From Salvator merianae (lineage: Eukaryota > Chordata > Lepidosauria > Squamata > Teiidae): a stretch of 64,000 nt of DNA. Shown here one piece after another: positions 1-10,444 of this stretch (positions within the stretch are counted from its first letter, which is position 1; every line of letters starts with the position of its first letter). The stretch lies in assembly GCA_003586115.2 (NCBI GenBank), contig QVOM02000034.1:17653444-17717443 (forward strand), written 5' to 3'. A model generated the notes under the pieces. That model ran no database searches. It was not told the origin of the DNA and was given only the letters and a program-made list of their open reading frames with translations. The position numbers and the translations under genes are program-made.

Positions 1-837
1 AACAAACATGCAATATTGAATGGCTAAGTAGGGACATAGTTCTATTGCTAAGATCCCCACTCTACTTTAAGAATTTATTAGATTAGCTATGGAACTTCTA
101 GAAAGGGCTACACTTCTCCAACTAAACCCTCCCCCCTCTGTTCTTAATTTGCTTACCTGTAGCCAACCCAAAGTACATTCACTGAAGAGCTTTCCCATCT
201 AATTTGTTTTCTTATTCCCAGGAAACTGTGGAATCAAATTAAGATTGTACGAGTGCATTTCACCAGCGAGAACTGCCTATTTATTCAAACAATTTTATTT
301 TTGGAGATTCTAGGCCATCTTTCTGCCTCCAAGTATGTTTCAATAAAATAAATCTAAAATGACACAGTCCATAATAATAGCTAAAAAAAAAAAAAAAAGC
401 TTCTATGGGGTGAGCAAACTCATCTCCTCAGTATGAAGATAATTTGGCTGAAAACTGAAATTTTAAGAAGTGTTTGGCATGTTCAGGAGCAGACCAGATT
501 TTTCATAAACAGATCCAAAACAGAATAAATGTATTCCCTCACATAACACAGTTTTGTACATCATGGCTGTCTTCTTCCTCATGTGATAAAATCTGACTTC
601 CTCATTTAATGGGTCCAAGAAATGTGCAATTATATGATTTGACCTCTGAGTCACCCTTGACTTACATCAATTATGTACTAGAGAAGGTGCAGCAGAGCAA
701 ACATCATCTTCTCTTGCTTTCTTTGCTGAGATGATCTGTTGCGACCTGCCTGGGTAGGGATCTAGAAATTGAGAAATGGCTAAGGAGTATAGGTTGGTGG
801 AGGAAGAAGGAATGTACCCAGTACAGAATGGCACCTA
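1..837. other. AT-rich sequence, no gene recognised
   Basis: The only notable element is a run of about 16 A residues at 383-398, which could be an old retrotransposon tail, but no recognisable body precedes it. The open frame at 463-654 (minus, 63 codons) has no recognisable domain. Confidence 0.5.
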
Positions 838-945
838 TGGTCCTTTCCACACTGGGCCTTGTTTTGGGATATATCCTGGAATAGAGGCTTAGATCCGCAC
901 CTTGGGCAGACTATGGCAGGCCCCATATATTCCAAAAACACTGTC
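838..945. repeat. MITE fragment, family E-like
   Basis: It begins GGTCCTTTCCACACTGGGCC and continues into a stretch resembling 5,830-5,878 (shared TATCYTGGAATAG). The terminus follows the GGNCC...CACACT plan of the other short DNA elements in the window. No matching right end or target duplication is visible, so this is a truncated copy. Confidence 0.4.
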
Positions 946-1469
946 CATGATGGATAATTGCATTATGCCAAATGTTAGAGATGGATTACTGTATTCAGAT
1001 AAAACTTGAACAGTTTAAGATGTTGCATGTGACCAAGACTGCTCCTCCTTGCTTATATAATGTCTGTGATCTCTACATGTTTTGGAAGACCCCCATACCA
1101 TGGACACCACCTGTGAAGAGGGCTTTTCTTCCCAAATCTCCTTACCAGCCCGACCAACCCACAGTGTTGCTGAGTGAGTGTGTGAGAAATAAGAAAATGT
1201 TACTTTTGCAATTCTAAGGTACACCTCCTCTGAACATAACTAGAGTGCCATGAACAAGTTAGCCATTTCTATCTGAAGGAAACTGGAAGATGTTAAATTC
1301 CTGGCATAGTTAAAAGCTAAGGATTACAAACTATCCTGGTACGAACGGAGGCTAACTCCATTACTGTCACTTATAACAAAATCCACCTGCATTAGTTGGA
1401 GAGCTGTCTGAGATAAATGGCTAGGTTGAACTTTTCTTATCGGGCACCAGCTTTAAACTCTTCTGACCA
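946..1469. other. unique-looking sequence
   Basis: The 81-codon frame at 972-1217 (plus) and the 69-codon frame on the other strand overlap each other and show no domain. No repeat family is recognised here. Confidence 0.4.
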
Positions 1470-1798
1470 TGTGTAATAAGGGTCATGCATATTTTCGGAT
1501 ACATCCATGAATGAATAATTAGGCCTTTAATGAGACATGGGATGTATGTTATGGGAGGGGGAACATATCAAGGGGAATATGTTGTAGGTGGACGGGTAAA
1601 CTGTACACCTTTCTCTCTTCAGCCACTGAGAGAGAGAGGGAGGGACATTTCGGCCGTGCTTAGGGGATATAAGCTTGCTGCGCCAAGCTCTAGGTGTGCC
1701 TACCTAGCTAGGACACCCCTTCTTGCAAGAATGTCCAAATAAAGTGAATGCTTCTTCACCAACTTTGTCCACAACTTATTTTGTTCAGGGTTGTAACA
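1470..1798 (+). mobile_element. probable solo LTR of an endogenous retrovirus
   Basis: The segment starts with TGTGTAATAAGG and ends with GTTGTAACA, so it has TGT...ACA retroviral-type ends. A TATA-like box (GGATATAAG) lies near 1,665-1,673. A polyadenylation signal AATAAA follows at 1,738-1,743, with U5-like sequence after it, which is the order expected of U3-R-U5. The flanking 5-mers are gacca (1,465-1,469) and gaccc (1,799-1,803), a 4 of 5 match compatible with a target duplication. No primer-binding site, gag, pol or env follows, so it would be a solo LTR. The 5' boundary is inferred from the flanks and could lie further left. Confidence 0.5.
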
Positions 1799-2751
1799 GA
1801 CCCATTTCTTACAAGTGTGCTTGTGTGATTGACTGAGTGAGTGGAATTGAATGTATATATTATAAGTAAAGCATCTGCACTAAAGAGTACCCTGTGATAT
1901 TCATCTTTTCCTTGTCTCAGAGCTTTGGCAAGAACCCAGAAAATTTATAACAGTAAATTATGTCTTCTCCTGTGGTAGTGCTAACCTTCGCTGGGAGCAG
2001 TTGCAGCTGGCACATGTAACTGCACATAGAAGTGTCCAGAACCAGCACACGTTAGTTTGTCAGCTTCATTGCACTCTACAGTATGGAAGCAAACCTTCCT
2101 TTGATCCAAGACATTTTCATTCAAATCAAAGAGAGATTTGACTTCAGAGGAGGCCAACAAACTGCTGCTTACCAGTTCCAAGTGCTTACACTGTGCCAGG
2201 TGCCACTGGTCACTATGGATCGCCTTCCATAGCATGTCAGCATTTATTGATAAAAGAACAGAAATTAGCACCAGCAAGTATAATGTCCCTCTGCAGTTCC
2301 CTACCCATTTGACCATTCAATATCAGTTCACTTCCCAATTTCCCTCAGTAGTAATAACGTTGGAACTGAAATTAACCCAGTTATTTCTAACCACCATATT
2401 TGTATCTCTGTAACAAAGAAAAAGCAGGGTCAGTGAAATATGCAAGCAGACGTGGCCTGATATCAGAAAGCTTGGAAGATGATAATGCAGTGGTCAAGCT
2501 GACCTACTGCATTGACTTAACACTGGTAGACTGGATCTATTTGTTTCCTCTAGCTCCTCCATACAGACCTACCCATCAGCTAAGATATATGGAAAATTAT
2601 GGGATATATGGGAAATTCCCCCAGAAGTTAAAGGGTAGGGACATGTGAGAGAATGATTTCTTGGTGATAGCACCCAGATTATGGAACAGCCTCCCATTTG
2701 AGGTACATTAATTGAGTAATCTATCCTTCCCTCCTGGATGTGCCAATATTA
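1799..2751. other. unique-looking sequence holding one odd open frame
   Basis: It contains the 111-codon frame at 1,981-2,316 (listed separately). No repeat is recognised in the rest. Confidence 0.4.
1981..2316 (-). other. open frame of 111 codons, uncertain coding status
   Basis: The frame starts at an ATG at 2,316 and encodes a peptide whose first 30 residues look like a signal peptide or membrane anchor: charged start MVKWVGNCRG, then hydrophobic TLYLLVLISVLLSINA. The rest has five Cys and no motif that I recognise. A GGTAAG donor-like site lies inside the frame. No family, promoter or poly(A) signal supports it. It may be chance, a decayed exon or part of an old repeat. Confidence 0.12.
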
Positions 2752-2832
2752 ATTCAATTCAGTTCAGTTCAGTTCAGTTCCGTTCCGTTCCGTTCCATTC
2801 CATTCCATTCCATTTCTATTTTATTTTTTATT
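2752..2832. repeat. pentanucleotide microsatellite drifting in sequence
   Basis: The tandem 5-mers run through GTTCA units, then GTTCC units, then ATTCC units, and end in T-rich TTTTA-like sequence. The stepwise unit change along the array is typical of a mutated and re-amplified pentamer tract. Confidence 0.9.
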
Positions 2833-2865
2833 TTACTCTGTTTTAGCTCTGTTTTCAACTTTTGC

Positions 2866-3260
2866 ATATTAGGTTTTAAATTTATTTAAGAATTTATATT
2901 CCACCCTTCACCAGAAGGTTTCAAGGAGGGTCACAACAATAAAAATATAAAATATACATAAAACACAGTTAAAATACAATCCTCCCCAACTCCCTCGCAT
3001 GGCAACACTCAGAGGAAGCTAAGCATCAAAGGCTGGCTGAAGAACCACACTCTGAAAGTCATATAATGTAAGTGCCCAGTGAAGCTCTAGAGGGAAGCTA
3101 TTCCAAAGGCTTGGAGCCACCACAGAAAAGGCCCTCTTGCATGCCTCTGCCTGTTGCACCACTGAGAGAGGAGGCCCTCTCCTTGAGATCTCTGTTTTGA
3201 TATGCTTTGAGACCATGTGATATATGGTGGAGTATTAATGTAAGTAAGCAAGCAAGTAAG
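2866..3260 (-). mobile_element. L2-like LINE, 3' end
   Basis: On the minus strand the peptide at 3,019-3,216 contains RAFSVVAPSLWNSFPLEL, a segment typical of the region just after the reverse transcriptase in L2-type LINEs. It then runs into a terminal motif (CTTCTGGTGAAGGGTGG, then AATATAAATTC) that closely matches the plus-strand copy ending at 30,212. It is 5'-truncated and non-coding. Confidence 0.7.
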
Positions 3261-3788
3261 TTTTGCACAATGGAGCAATCTGAAGAATCGAAATGCTTAC
3301 AAAGCCTAGTGAGAACTAATAATGATAACTATTCAAAGAATCCTGAACATCTTTTGGAGATAAAAATGGAAAACTGAGCGGAGTAATAGGTTGGCTTGGA
3401 TATGGAAGAGGAAGATTCCACATTCTAACCCTCTGTTGAACTGACACTAGGTTACTCATAATTTGTCTTGAGTAGGTTAAAATTATTTTTCAACAGATGA
3501 CGTGAGATGATAAGCCATTTTTCAGGAGCAGCCTGTACAATAATATGCTATAATTGGAAACAACCACGAGTCTCCTGCTTGAAAGCTCTATTGTAAGAAT
3601 TTCAGAATTAGTCTGTGTGGTTAAACAAACACAAGACTAATTTATGTTTTGAAAAATTTACACTAATTGTTATTGTTGGAATAAGATATTAGATTTAAAA
3701 AAGCCTTTATTTTATGTACGTTTCAGTTTCCATCACAATATTTGCAGTTGAGTTATATTTTACAAATTTGGATTTCTTAACATATTAT
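3261..3788. other. AT-rich sequence, nothing recognised
   Basis: No open frame of note and no repeat family recognised. Confidence 0.4.
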
Positions 3789-4230
3789 GGCCCCATACAG
3801 ACAAGGCCTAAAATGTGGCATTATCCCAGGACTATGCTGGGATTGGCACATGAATCCGTGGCAATCCCAATATAGCCCCGAGATATAGGGCTGAAATCAC
3901 ACAGTATTGCTACTCTGGGAAAATCAACTTTCCATCTGAATTTTCCTGGAACAGCAATATGACTTACCTGTCTGGATGCTTGCTTTTGCCACGGGACTTG
4001 GAAAAAATGGCTCCTGCAGGTGTGCAGCATCAAAATCAGGCATGCGTGATTGCACCATCGAAATACTCGGAAGTAGAGGACTCGCCACTGCAAGGGCAAG
4101 CACATGCCTGTGCTTGTCCTGTGGTGTTGTCCTGCTATCTGGCAGGGACAGCAAGAAGCAATTGCAGAATCTAAACAAGATCCCGCATTTTCTCTCCGCA
4201 TCTGGAGGCAAGCTCGTTATATTATTCTGG
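3789..4230 (+). repeat. non-autonomous DNA element, family F
   Basis: It begins GGCCCCATACAGACAAGGCC. It then shares a long stretch with 18,500-18,826 and 56,845-57,147 (both in opposite orientation) and with 55,215-55,500, including TGGCAATCCCAAYATAGCCC and a GGAAAA(A/C)TC...TTTTCC(T/C)GGAA palindromic section. The right end is not clear. The open frames here (126, 107 and 95 codons) are only frames through the repeat. Confidence 0.65.
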
Positions 4231-4375
4231 ATAATTTCTGGATTTTTTGTTGCTTTCTCGTGTTACTCTATCTTGTATTTTAATAAAACTATTTTTTAAA
4301 AAAGAAATAGTAATAATTTAAGGCACTATTATTGTTTTTAATGTGTCCATTTGATACTTCGTTCTTATTGTTGTA

Positions 4376-4428
4376 ATCAGGTATGGGGTGGGATAGAAAT
4401 GCAAATAAATAAATAAATAAATAAATCA
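4376..4428 (+). repeat. L2-like 3' tail with (AAAT)n
   Basis: A GGTATGGGGTGGGATAGAAAT stretch runs directly into about six AAAT units (4,402-4,427), the usual 3' terminus of L2-type elements. Almost nothing of the body remains. Confidence 0.55.
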
Positions 4429-4624
4429 TTACTTTGAAAAAAAGACCATTTAGATTTAATATTCACAGACATGTAACTAGGTATGGTATCTTATTGGCTA
4501 ATGTATTTATAATAGAATGATATTTGAGGGTTTTTATAGTAAATCGGTACTATGAAATGCATGTAGCAAAAGGAAAATGCAAAAGTACTCTAAGAGAAGA
4601 GAAGGGTCTTTTTGCATTTACTTG

Positions 4625-5085
4625 TGCAAGTCTGGATCTGTGGATCCAGAACAGGCAGGACCTGGTCCTAATCTATTTTGGACCAGCTTGCGTGAGCTGC
4701 AGAGCCAACCTTGACAGCCCAGTTGACAACTGAGGGACCCAATTTGGTAGTAATAAGGTGAGCTGCTCAAAGGGGTAAGCTGGTAGACCTCATTATTGAG
4801 GATTACTTGTATTCTGACTCAGAAACTGATCAGGAGGTCATTTTGGGCCTCCTGATCCAGAATACACTCCATCTCATGCAGATAGAGTATACCAGAAGGG
4901 AAAGACAAAAGAAGCCCAGAAGAGGACTACGACATGCATTGATCTGGATCTAAAGTGCAGAAAGGCCCTTAAGGTTACATCTATGCATGACCTTCAGGGC
5001 TGTCTCACCTGAGAAGCTATCCAGGGTATTGTCAACTCCATTCAGAACATGCATGGTCTGGACACCATGAAGTCAATGTCAGGAT
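4625..5085. repeat. family E-like DNA element remnant
   Basis: It contains AGTCTGGATCTGTGGATCC, CTGGTAGACCTCATTATTGAG and CTCCTGATCCAGAATACAC. These match internal parts of the copies at 33,265-34,245 and 34,552-35,015, including the GGTAGACC palindrome core. The ends are not identifiable. Confidence 0.4.
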
Positions 5086-5248
5086 AGAATTCTCACAAGT
5101 GTGAAAATTGTAGTTTGAGAGCATGAGTATCCACCTCCCTCCAGCTTACAAACACAGTGTGACCATTCATGCACTTCCTGAGCACCAATAGCCATTTGGA
5201 ATTTGGGCAAAAAGCCCCATCTGTATAGTTGGTGCATTCAAACACATA

Positions 5249-5605
5249 CAGTAGAGTCTCGGCTATCCGACATAAATGGGCGGGCTGATAGTCGGATAGC
5301 CGAAACCGTCGGATAATCCGGAGGGAGACAAAAATCAATGTGAAGGGAATCCCTCCCTTCCCATTGAGTTTTCTCCTCTCCCGCTGGCTGCCTGATTTAC
5401 CCTACTCTGTCAGCGCCGCGCTTGGGGGCGTGTTTTGGGGCGAGGTTTCACTCGCCCTTCTCTCCTTGCCCGTCCCGTCGCGGCCGCCATGTTTGGGGGC
5501 GTGTCTGGGGTGCGGAAATGCCTACAGCCACGCCCCCAAGCAGCCGCGACGTCGGATAATCCAGAATGTTGGATTACTGAAGGACGGATAATCGAGACTC
5601 TACTG
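5249..5605. mobile_element. pogo/Tigger-like MITE with TA target duplication
   Basis: The 357-bp element has terminal inverted repeats: left CAGTAGAGTCTCGGCTATCC, right (reverse complement) CAGTAGAGTCTCGATTATCC. TA flanks it at 5,247-5,248 and 5,606-5,607. The TA duplication and this terminus are known of Tc1/mariner-type, pogo/Tigger-like elements. There is no transposase frame. The interior (about 5,400-5,555) is strikingly CpG-rich, includes a GCGGCCGC site at 5,480-5,487, and differs sharply from the AT-rich surroundings. Confidence 0.85.
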
Positions 5606-5829
5606 TACAGAAAATGACAGGTCCTGGAAGCACAGTAGGTAGTATGGCTGCAAGTGTGGGCATCAAAGGCCTTGCCAGGGCATGGTTATTGTATATAAGC
5701 ATGGACAACAAGATGGGGACAGGAAAACACAATCAGTACTTAGGAGGGGATGAGTGCAACATCACTCATGTGTAGGCATGGGCTAAATCAAATTTCTACA
5801 CACATACATAAAAACATCACAGCTTGACA

Positions 5830-5878
5830 GGCTGTTTCTGCATTGGGCCTTATTCCAGATATTATCTTGGAATAGGGA
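5830..5878. repeat. MITE end, family E-like, abutting a CR1
   Basis: GGCTGTTTCTGCATTGGGCC begins a short fragment that resembles 838-945. It stops where the CR1 homology starts, so it is the left remnant of a broken copy. Confidence 0.4.
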
Positions 5879-6280
5879 AACCATGTCCCACAAGGAACGG
5901 TTAAAGGATCTAGGAATGTTTAGCCTGAAGAAGAGAAGACTGAGAGGAGACATGATAGCTGTTTTCAAGTATCTGAAGAGTTGTCACAGTGCAGAGGGGT
6001 TGGCCCTATTCTCACTTACATAAGAAGGAAGGACTAGAAACAATGGGATGAAACTCCAAAGGAGTAGATACAGGCTAGATATTAGAAAAAACTTTCTGAT
6101 AATAAGGGCAATCCATCACTGGAACAGGTTGCCACAGGAGGTGGTGAGCTCTCCTTCGCTGGAGGTCTTCAAAGAGAGGCTGGACAGAGATCTGTCTGGG
6201 ATGGTTTAGTGAATTCTGCATTGAGCAGGGGGTTGGACTCAATGACCCTGGAGGTCCCTTCCAACTCTATGATTCTATGA
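5879..6280 (+). mobile_element. CR1 LINE, truncated 3' end
   Basis: The sequence runs from GGTTAAAGGATCTAGGAATG through AACAGGTTGCCACAGGAGG and GGGTTGGACTCAATGACCCTG to the diagnostic CR1 terminus CTATGATTCTATGA at 6,267-6,280. It covers only the end of ORF2 and the 3' UTR. The opposite-strand copy at 17,922-18,212 matches it closely. Confidence 0.92.
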
Positions 6281-7018
6281 AATCTTGCCTGAAGCAAAAT
6301 TTTACTGTTTTTATAGTGGATTCCATTTTGAAGCACAAGGTAAGTCTTCAGTGTAGCGAGGACCTCTGACTATTCCTTTACACAAAACTATGTGGAAATG
6401 ATTTCCATCTTATTAAATATTTATTGTCTGCCTGATTTTTAGAAAGATCACAGAAGAGTTTATTAACTAAAGTACCCGCAACAAATGCAGGCATGCCTGC
6501 AAGAAAAAGCTACAGATTAGCTTAGCATGGTGTTTCATCCTTAGAATTGATAATACTGATGTAGGATCATGGGAACTGTATGTAGTCCAAATAACAAGCA
6601 TGTTCAAATATTGCTTTCGGCATCCTGCCTCCTTTCTTTATACATTCTGTGCATACCTGGAGGTGAATGACTCAAACAGGCTTGGTGTTAAGCAATTGTA
6701 ATTTTCTATATCATCTGATGATCACATATGTTTACAAAAATGTCAGCATGATGGGAAGAGTTTTATTTTCCTCAAACAGCTAAAAGTCTGACATATTCAC
6801 TGTGACATAAACTTTCATGAACAAAAGCAACAGAGTATCATAGGTGGGTACTCCGAATTAGTAGGAGCACCAGGACAGTGGAGGATGGGTAAGGTCTTGT
6901 CTTTCTCTTTCTTATCTTTTGCAGATAAAAAACTCAGTTTGGAGTGCTTAGAGGCAAGGCTCCATCTGGAACCTAGCTCCCTTCCTTGTTGCCCCATTGA
7001 GTCACTTCAACCTTATTG
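6281..7018. other. unique-looking sequence
   Basis: The overlapping frames at 6,815-6,997 (minus) and 6,885-7,184 (plus) show no domain, and no repeat is recognised before 7,019. Confidence 0.4.
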
Positions 7019-7420
7019 CACTTTCCACCTTGGAATGTGGAACAGTCCCCGCAGTGCGGTGGCCATCCACACTGCAGGTGCTGGAACAACCCAGAAACAG
7101 GCTTCCAGCACTTGCAGTGTGAATGCTGGCTGCACTGCCATAACAGCGGCTGCAGAAACATCCGGCTGCTGCCATGGTGACTGAGTATGCAGCGCAGCAT
7201 CCTGCAATGTTTACATCAGGAAGTAGGTGCGAATGCTGTGTACCAGGAGCAGTCCAGCTGCTCCCAGTCCAGCTGTGGACAATGTTCTAGCTGTCCATAG
7301 TTGGTAGTGATCAAGAGTGTCTGCAGGTGCTCCCGATCACTAGGACCTCGACAAAATGTGGATGTATTTTGCTAGTGAACATGCAGACTCTCACTAGCAT
7401 GTAAGTGCAAACAGGCCCAC
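7019..7420 (+). repeat. non-autonomous DNA element, family A
   Basis: It shares with the intact copy at 63,049-63,491 the GGAATGTGGAACAG, CCATGGTGACTG, CCAGGAGCAGTCCAGCTGCTCC and TTTGCTAGTGA modules in the same order. It closes with GTAAGTGCAAACAGGCCCA, the family right end. The left terminus is degraded. The 60-99 codon frames on both strands are repeat shadows. Confidence 0.65.
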
Positions 7421-9214
7421 TGTGTCTCCATGTGTTCTTGAAATCTCCCATCATCCCCAGTTGGCACGGCCAATGGCATGATAGGAGTTGTCTTTCAGGA
7501 ACACTTGGAAGACCTCTGCTGGGGTTTACCACATTAATCATAAAAGCTTATTCCATAATGATATTGCTTGAACATTAATAATCTTATTAGTCTATAAGAT
7601 GCAGGTTGCACAAGGTGACCTCTAAGTCCTTTTCTATGCCACAAAAGTCTTTGCTGCAACAGGATAATACAGGAGATCCTGGAAAGTGTTCTTCCCATTC
7701 AGAACATCCAGCCAAATGCTTTTTATTTGGGCTTCAACCAAATGGCTTCTCACTTCAGGGTGACAGGTGCACAAGACACCATGGGGGAGAGCTAGGCGAG
7801 ATTGCACAGTGGCAAGATGAAAGTTGCCACAGGCTACAGCAGGGAAAATCTCCACAGGAATCTGGTGCAGGAGCTGAAACTGTGGCTGTAAATGCAACAC
7901 AATTCTGGGTCCAATATAGCAATCTGGACCATAGGTTCAGTGCTTAAGTTGCCTCCTACCCCCTCCATGTAGCCACATGAGGGAAGGAAGCAAACCCTGC
8001 TGGAGAGAGCATCTGAGTTGTAGCATCTCCTGGTTTACTGTGCAGTTGCTCTTGGAGTGATTTTTGTGGTCTTAGCAGCTGAATGGGGCAGGAACATTTG
8101 CCTATCCCAACCCTTGATCACTCAGCAGATGGCTCAAAGTAGCCATGTAATGCACGCTTAGAGTTAGTCAGTGGCATCTACTCTGTCTTTTGCAATCCAG
8201 CCTTACAGCACAACATCCTTTCCTCCTTTTCTCTTCCCTTCCTAGATGAGTTCTGGATGAATGAACTGAATGAAAGGGCAGAAGAAGGGATTGACAGGGA
8301 CCTTTGCCTGGTTAGAATTTCATGAAACACGTTGTCAGTTTGTCTGATGAGCTGGATGGAGCCAGGAAGCTTTGTTCTCTTTTCTGGGTGGTTTGTAACT
8401 TCCTCTCTGCAGCAGGCTTGCAAACTTCTAAGAGCCAAGAGTCTACCAGTGGGGAATAGATGCTGAAATAGAACTTGGTACTTGTTCATGACAGGAAGAG
8501 GATTTCTTGCTTTTTCATAGGAGTATGTTGTAGAATGAGAATTAGATTTGTCATAAAGTTAACTGTCAGATCTCGTGGAACTGATTTTCAATAGCTCAGA
8601 GTAATGTGCATTGAGATGCTTGCCTGGTAATAAAAAGTAATGGATAATTATTCATTCTTCCTGAGCAAAGGGCTTAATCACCAGCCTGACATTCCCAAGC
8701 AGTGTTTGGGGACCTCTGTATCAGACAGACTAAACAATAAGTTTAGCACATACCTTCAGAACTCGGGACCCTATGTGCCCAAAAGCAGGTAACTAGTCTT
8801 GCACACTGGCTTGTTAGTGGTTAATGGGGCCCCAGAGTATTCAAATAAAAGGGCATACTTCTTAGAGTTGCAATTATGGTTTATAAATCTGAACACTTCC
8901 CTCACTATATTCACAAATGTACCAATGCTTTTAGAATGGGAGATAGGTCATTTCTCCCATTGCACCAGCCCCTCTGATGGTGAGGAGTGATAGCTCCACT
9001 GCTGTCCCTCAGACTTCCATTCTCAAGTCTACAGGCCTGTGCATGGAGGGCTTCCTTGTCCTCTGTGCACAGATTCAGCAGGCCCACATGTAAACGTGGT
9101 CTGCTTCGCTGCAGTAAGGGCCCAGTTCAGTGCATGAGAAGCAGCTTCGAGACTCCAGATCATAGTCCAATTCTGGGTCTTATTAATCTGCAACTTTGAG
9201 TGGCCTGCCCCCTC
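7421..9214. other. unique-looking block, no gene recognised
   Basis: The frames at 7,606-7,947 (113 codons, plus) and 8,178-8,489 (103 codons, minus) have no recognisable domain. The stretch at about 8,575-8,730 is AT-rich, contains TAATGGATAATTATTCATTC-like homeodomain-type cores and resembles no repeat. It is a possible conserved noncoding element, on inference only. Confidence 0.3.
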
Positions 9215-9589
9215 CTAATACACTATGTCCACACAGGATGGCACATAGACCAGACTAGGATGTGCCCAAATGGTATCCTGGTTCAGTGTACTGTTTTTCA
9301 AGGTCTACCGGCATACTAACGGGTTGCATACCAAACTGCAGAGGACCTATTTTGGCAGAGTAACAAGGCACTCTCCAGAAATGGCCCCCAGGAACTCCAA
9401 AGACCAGGAACTTTCTTCCCTGGCCTTTGGAGCCCTCCTGGTATGGGGGCTGGTGTGGAAAAGTCTGTCCCAATATGGACAACCTTATTCCATGCCAGGA
9501 GCAATCCATCCCATCTTGAGATTGATTACCTATTCCAGACTATAGCATCATGCTCTGATCCAGAATAGCTAAGGTACGTGCAGAAATGG
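9215..9589. repeat. family E-like DNA element
   Basis: The right end reads ACGTGCAGAAATGGCC. Its reverse complement, GGCCATTTCTGCACGT, is the family E terminus plan (compare GGGCCTTTCTGCACTTCC at 50,260). The interior has CTGATCCAGAATAGC and CCAGGAGCAATCC motifs. The left boundary is approximate. Confidence 0.4.
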
Positions 9590-9717
9590 CCTTAGATATC
9601 ACCACAACAGAGCAGAACAGAACTGAACGTTCTAGGTAAGAGCAACTTTACATCTTTATGTACTTTTCTGTATAATATGCATTAGCACATTAATATGCAT
9701 TAATGTAGATCAAAAAT

Positions 9718-9939
9718 TTAAGCAACTATACAGGTTTGATTAGCTGTTTCTTCAAGGTACATGTCAGTTGCTGTAGCATCCACCACACTCTGATTCCCAG
9801 CTAGCATATTGCCCTCTGCTACCCATATGTTCATCAATGCTTCGTCTAAGGGAAGACTGCTGGTAAAAACTAAGGTCCAGTCATAAGCTTCCAATTTGTT
9901 CTGAGGCTCATACTCCTGCTGTGTCTTTTTGGCAGCCAC
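9718..9939 (-). other. open frame of 73 codons, unrecognised
   Basis: The frame encodes a peptide starting MAAKKTQQEYEPQNKLEAYD, acidic and rich in Asn, Thr and Ala, with no stop for 73 codons. I do not recognise the family. No clear splice sites or poly(A) signal define a gene. Chance, or a fragment of a retrocopy, are both possible. Confidence 0.1.
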
Positions 9940-10282
9940 TCCTTCATCCTCTCATTTGTGTGCTGCCTAGCTTGCTGCCAAAATCTTTCCAGAAGAAGCA
10001 AGCTAGCAAACAGGTGGCGGGATTAAACACACAGATGAGAGACTGAAGGAGAAGCTACCAGAAAGACTCGACAGAAGGGTAAGCTTCAAGACAAGCTGCA
10101 GGCTCATCAACAGACCTCCTCTTAACCACCCATGCACACAATTGCACATACTATAGGAAAGACTGGAACTCATCAATATCTCCTCCACCACCGTTAAAAG
10201 CACTAGAACTCACTGAAACATTTTGGCCAAGTGGAGGATTTATTATACTGCTTATTCTACTCAGAGCAGCCTCCTTTTCACT
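9940..10282. other. nothing recognised
   Basis: No repeat family or convincing frame is seen. The minus-strand 66-codon frame at 10,003-10,203 is hydrophobic by composition only. Confidence 0.4.
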
Positions 10283-10444
10283 CTCTAGGAGAAGCGGTCT
10301 GTCACTTTAAGGGTGGGTGTTCGGAACCCACAGGAAGGGGGCATTTGCTGTTCACAGGGCCTCTGGGCCATCGTACTGTCATTGCCTCCTTCCTGTAGGT
10401 TCTGAACACCTGCCTTCAAGCGACAGGCCGCTGCTGCTCTCTAG
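10283..10444. repeat. fold-back (palindromic) element
   Basis: The left arm 10,283-10,340 (CTCTAGGAGAAGCGGTCTGT onward) and the right arm 10,385-10,444 are imperfect reverse complements over about 58 bases, separated by about 44 bases. Both arms contain GGTGTTC(G/A)GAACC(C/T)ACAGGAAGG-type sequence. Such structures are typical of MITEs with long terminal inverted repeats. No flanking duplication was identified. Confidence 0.75.

Noticed and set aside
3821..4201. 126-codon minus frame and its overlapping frames
   Set aside because: Lies inside a family F element shared with three other sites, none of which keeps the frame.
5093..5338. 81-codon minus frame
   Set aside because: It enters the left end of the pogo/Tigger-like element, so it is not an independent gene.
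9655..9720. TATGCATTAGCACATTAATATGCATTAAT-type repeats as a protein binding site
   Set aside because: A two-unit AT-rich direct repeat is expected by chance in this composition.
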